From Chloroflexia bacterium (GTDB lineage Bacteria; Chloroflexota; Chloroflexia; Thermomicrobiales; UBA6265), in the NCBI GenBank assembly GCA_013696525.1, contig JACCYK010000661.1, positions 1 through 6,842 of the forward strand: a stretch of DNA of 6,842 bases, written 5' to 3'. The first letter of the stretch is position 1. Each line of letters opens with the position of its first letter. The position numbers were made by a program, and so were the translations under genes. Below, one piece after another: positions 6,216 through 6,842 of the stretch. The notes under the pieces are model-generated. The model was not told the DNA's origin and searched no databases. It saw nothing but the letters and a program-made list of their open reading frames with translations.

Positions 6216-6277
6216 GCCCAAATCCTCATCGTTGCGGTGTGCGCCCTGCCTGGCTCATACGATCGCCCAATGCACAT
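6212..6277 (-). CDS. Possible 21-residue leader or coupling peptide upstream of the permease genes
   Basis: An ATG at 6277 opens 21 codons, starting MCIGRSYEPG and ending MRIWA. A GAGG Shine-Dalgarno match (6287-6284) lies six bases upstream. Its TGA stop overlaps the GTG start of the permease gene, in the classic GTGA arrangement. The peptide has no membrane segment or recognisable motif. If translated, it would deliver ribosomes to the permease start by termination-reinitiation. A chance reading frame of this length is not unlikely, so the support is the combination of ribosome site, spacing and stop/start overlap. Confidence 0.3.
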   Translation of the reverse strand: MCIGRSYEPGRAHTATMRIWA

Positions 6278-6298
6278 GACTGACCTCGTCACGCCTCA

Positions 6299-6359
6299 GC
6301 TCCCTCCCCCAACCTTGGGGGGACACGAGCGACCTCCCGCGGGCTTGGGGGTTGGGAGC
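6299..6359 (-). other. Large intercistronic hairpin between binding-protein gene and dppB-type gene
   Basis: On the minus strand GCTCCC (6359-6354) pairs with GGGAGC (6304-6299). After an AA/A internal loop, CCCCCAA (6351-6345) pairs with TTGGGGG (6312-6306), giving 13 base pairs. The same GGGGG run can instead fold locally with CCCCCC (6322-6317) as a 6-7 bp hairpin with a tiny loop, so two exclusive folds are possible. No T-run follows on the minus strand, so this is not a standard intrinsic terminator. Its place just after a binding-protein gene and before permease genes fits the known role of intercistronic hairpins in protecting binding-protein mRNA, as between malE and malF. That role is inference. 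Confidence 0.5.
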
Positions 6360-6390
6360 CGATTCGCCACGGCGCACCCACGATCGACAT

Positions 6391-6842
6391 CTACTCCGCG
6401 AGCGACCACTCGTGGATGTTCCAATGGATGTCGGTGTTCGGCCCCGGCGCCACGCCTTGGACCTGCTTGTTGAGGCCCCAGATCATGTTGTCGGACCACC
6501 AGAAGATCGTCGGCACGTCCTCGTTCAGGATCCGGGCCACGTCGTGGTAGATCGCCTGCCGCTGCTCGATAATCGAGGTGGCGCGACCGGCCTCGAACAG
6601 GGCGTCCAGCTCCTCGTTGGCGTAGTGGGTGGTGTTGCCGCCGGTCGGGGTCCAGTTAGTGCTGGCGTAGTAGACCGACGAGACATCGGGATCGAGGCCG
6701 TAGGCGCCGCCGCCGAACCAGGCCAGATCGAAGTCCATCTCCTCGATCACCCGCGCTTCGAAAGCGGACTCGTCCAGCGGCGTCAGCGTCACCTGCACCC
6801 CGATCTCGGCCATCTGCTGCTGAAAGACCGGCGCGCTCAGCT
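6391..6842 (-). CDS. Peptide/nickel-type ABC transporter solute-binding protein, C-terminal part (gene continues past the right edge)
   Basis: Only the last 149 residues and the TAG stop are present; the reading frame stays open to the window edge, so the apparent internal ATG at 6813 is not the start. The protein belongs to the family 5 extracellular solute-binding proteins (SBP_bac_5; DppA/OppA/NikA type), which capture a ligand outside the membrane and hand it to a DppB/DppC permease pair. The visible part is the end of the second lobe: a PVFQQQMAEIGV segment, then DFDLAWFGGG, DPDVSS, NTTHYANEELD, and a C-terminus ending EWSLAE. It aligns without gaps to residues 403-551 of the second binding protein in the window (1428-3086), with 98 of 149 identical by hand count. 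It is the first visible gene of the cluster and lies 175 bases upstream of the permease pair. The signal peptide is outside the window. Confidence 0.93.
   Translation of the reverse strand, partial: LSAPVFQQQMAEIGVQVTLTPLDESAFEARVIEEMDFDLAWFGGGAYGLDPDVSSVYYASTNWTPTGGNTTHYANEELDALFEAGRATSIIEQRQAIYHDVARILNEDVPTIFWWSDNMIWGLNKQVQGVAPGPNTDIHWNIHEWSLAE

Noticed and set aside
6216..6221. TTG 6221 as start of the DppB-type permease
   Set aside because: It lies one base from the Shine-Dalgarno match; the GTG at 6215 has seven-base spacing and gives the usual short N-terminus.

Overview
The window looks like a piece of a high-GC bacterial chromosome. G/C-rich third positions, GTG starts, purine-rich Shine-Dalgarno sites and a twin-arginine secretion signal that ends in an Ala-Arg-Gln-Glu-Ala stretch all fit. 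That style recalls Chloroflexota of the Thermomicrobia/Sphaerobacter type, but this is an impression from protein style, not a demonstrated placement.

All confident genes lie on the minus strand and are read from right to left: (1) the C-terminal 149 residues of a peptide-type solute-binding protein that runs off the right edge; (2) a DppB/OppB-type permease; (3) a DppC/OppC-type permease, coupled to (2) with one base between stop and start; (4) an NAD(P)-dependent oxidoreductase of the malate/L-lactate dehydrogenase-2 family (LDH2/AllD/YiaK/ComC); (5) a complete Tat-exported solute-binding protein that is a close paralogue of (1), with 98 of 149 aligned residues identical by hand count; (6) a FadR-type GntR repressor with an FCD ligand domain. 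No transporter ATPase (DppD/DppF type) is visible. The genes read as an uptake-and-oxidation module: two related binding proteins deliver a small ligand to one permease pair, the dehydrogenase oxidises or reduces it or a product, and the GntR protein probably senses an acid ligand and controls the set. The substrate cannot be read from sequence.

The gaps between genes carry structure. A large hairpin separates the upstream binding protein from dppB, and a 21-codon reading frame with its own ribosome site ends on the dppB start. A promoter-like box and a palindrome precede the dehydrogenase. A G/C hairpin follows the dehydrogenase, and repeated GTTTCCG boxes precede the second binding protein. 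A G/C hairpin and an 8-codon reading frame precede the regulator. None of the hairpins has a U-tract, so they look like mRNA stabilisers or processing sites rather than terminators.

The left 541 bases contain no gene I can support. They hold a good sigma-70-like promoter on the plus strand, nested hairpins beginning at its predicted start point, and a 217-base segment (288-504) bounded by perfect 12-bp inverted repeats that extend imperfectly inward and are flanked by the same trinucleotide, TCG. This is the least explained part of the window. It may be a small non-autonomous mobile element or a large folded RNA.
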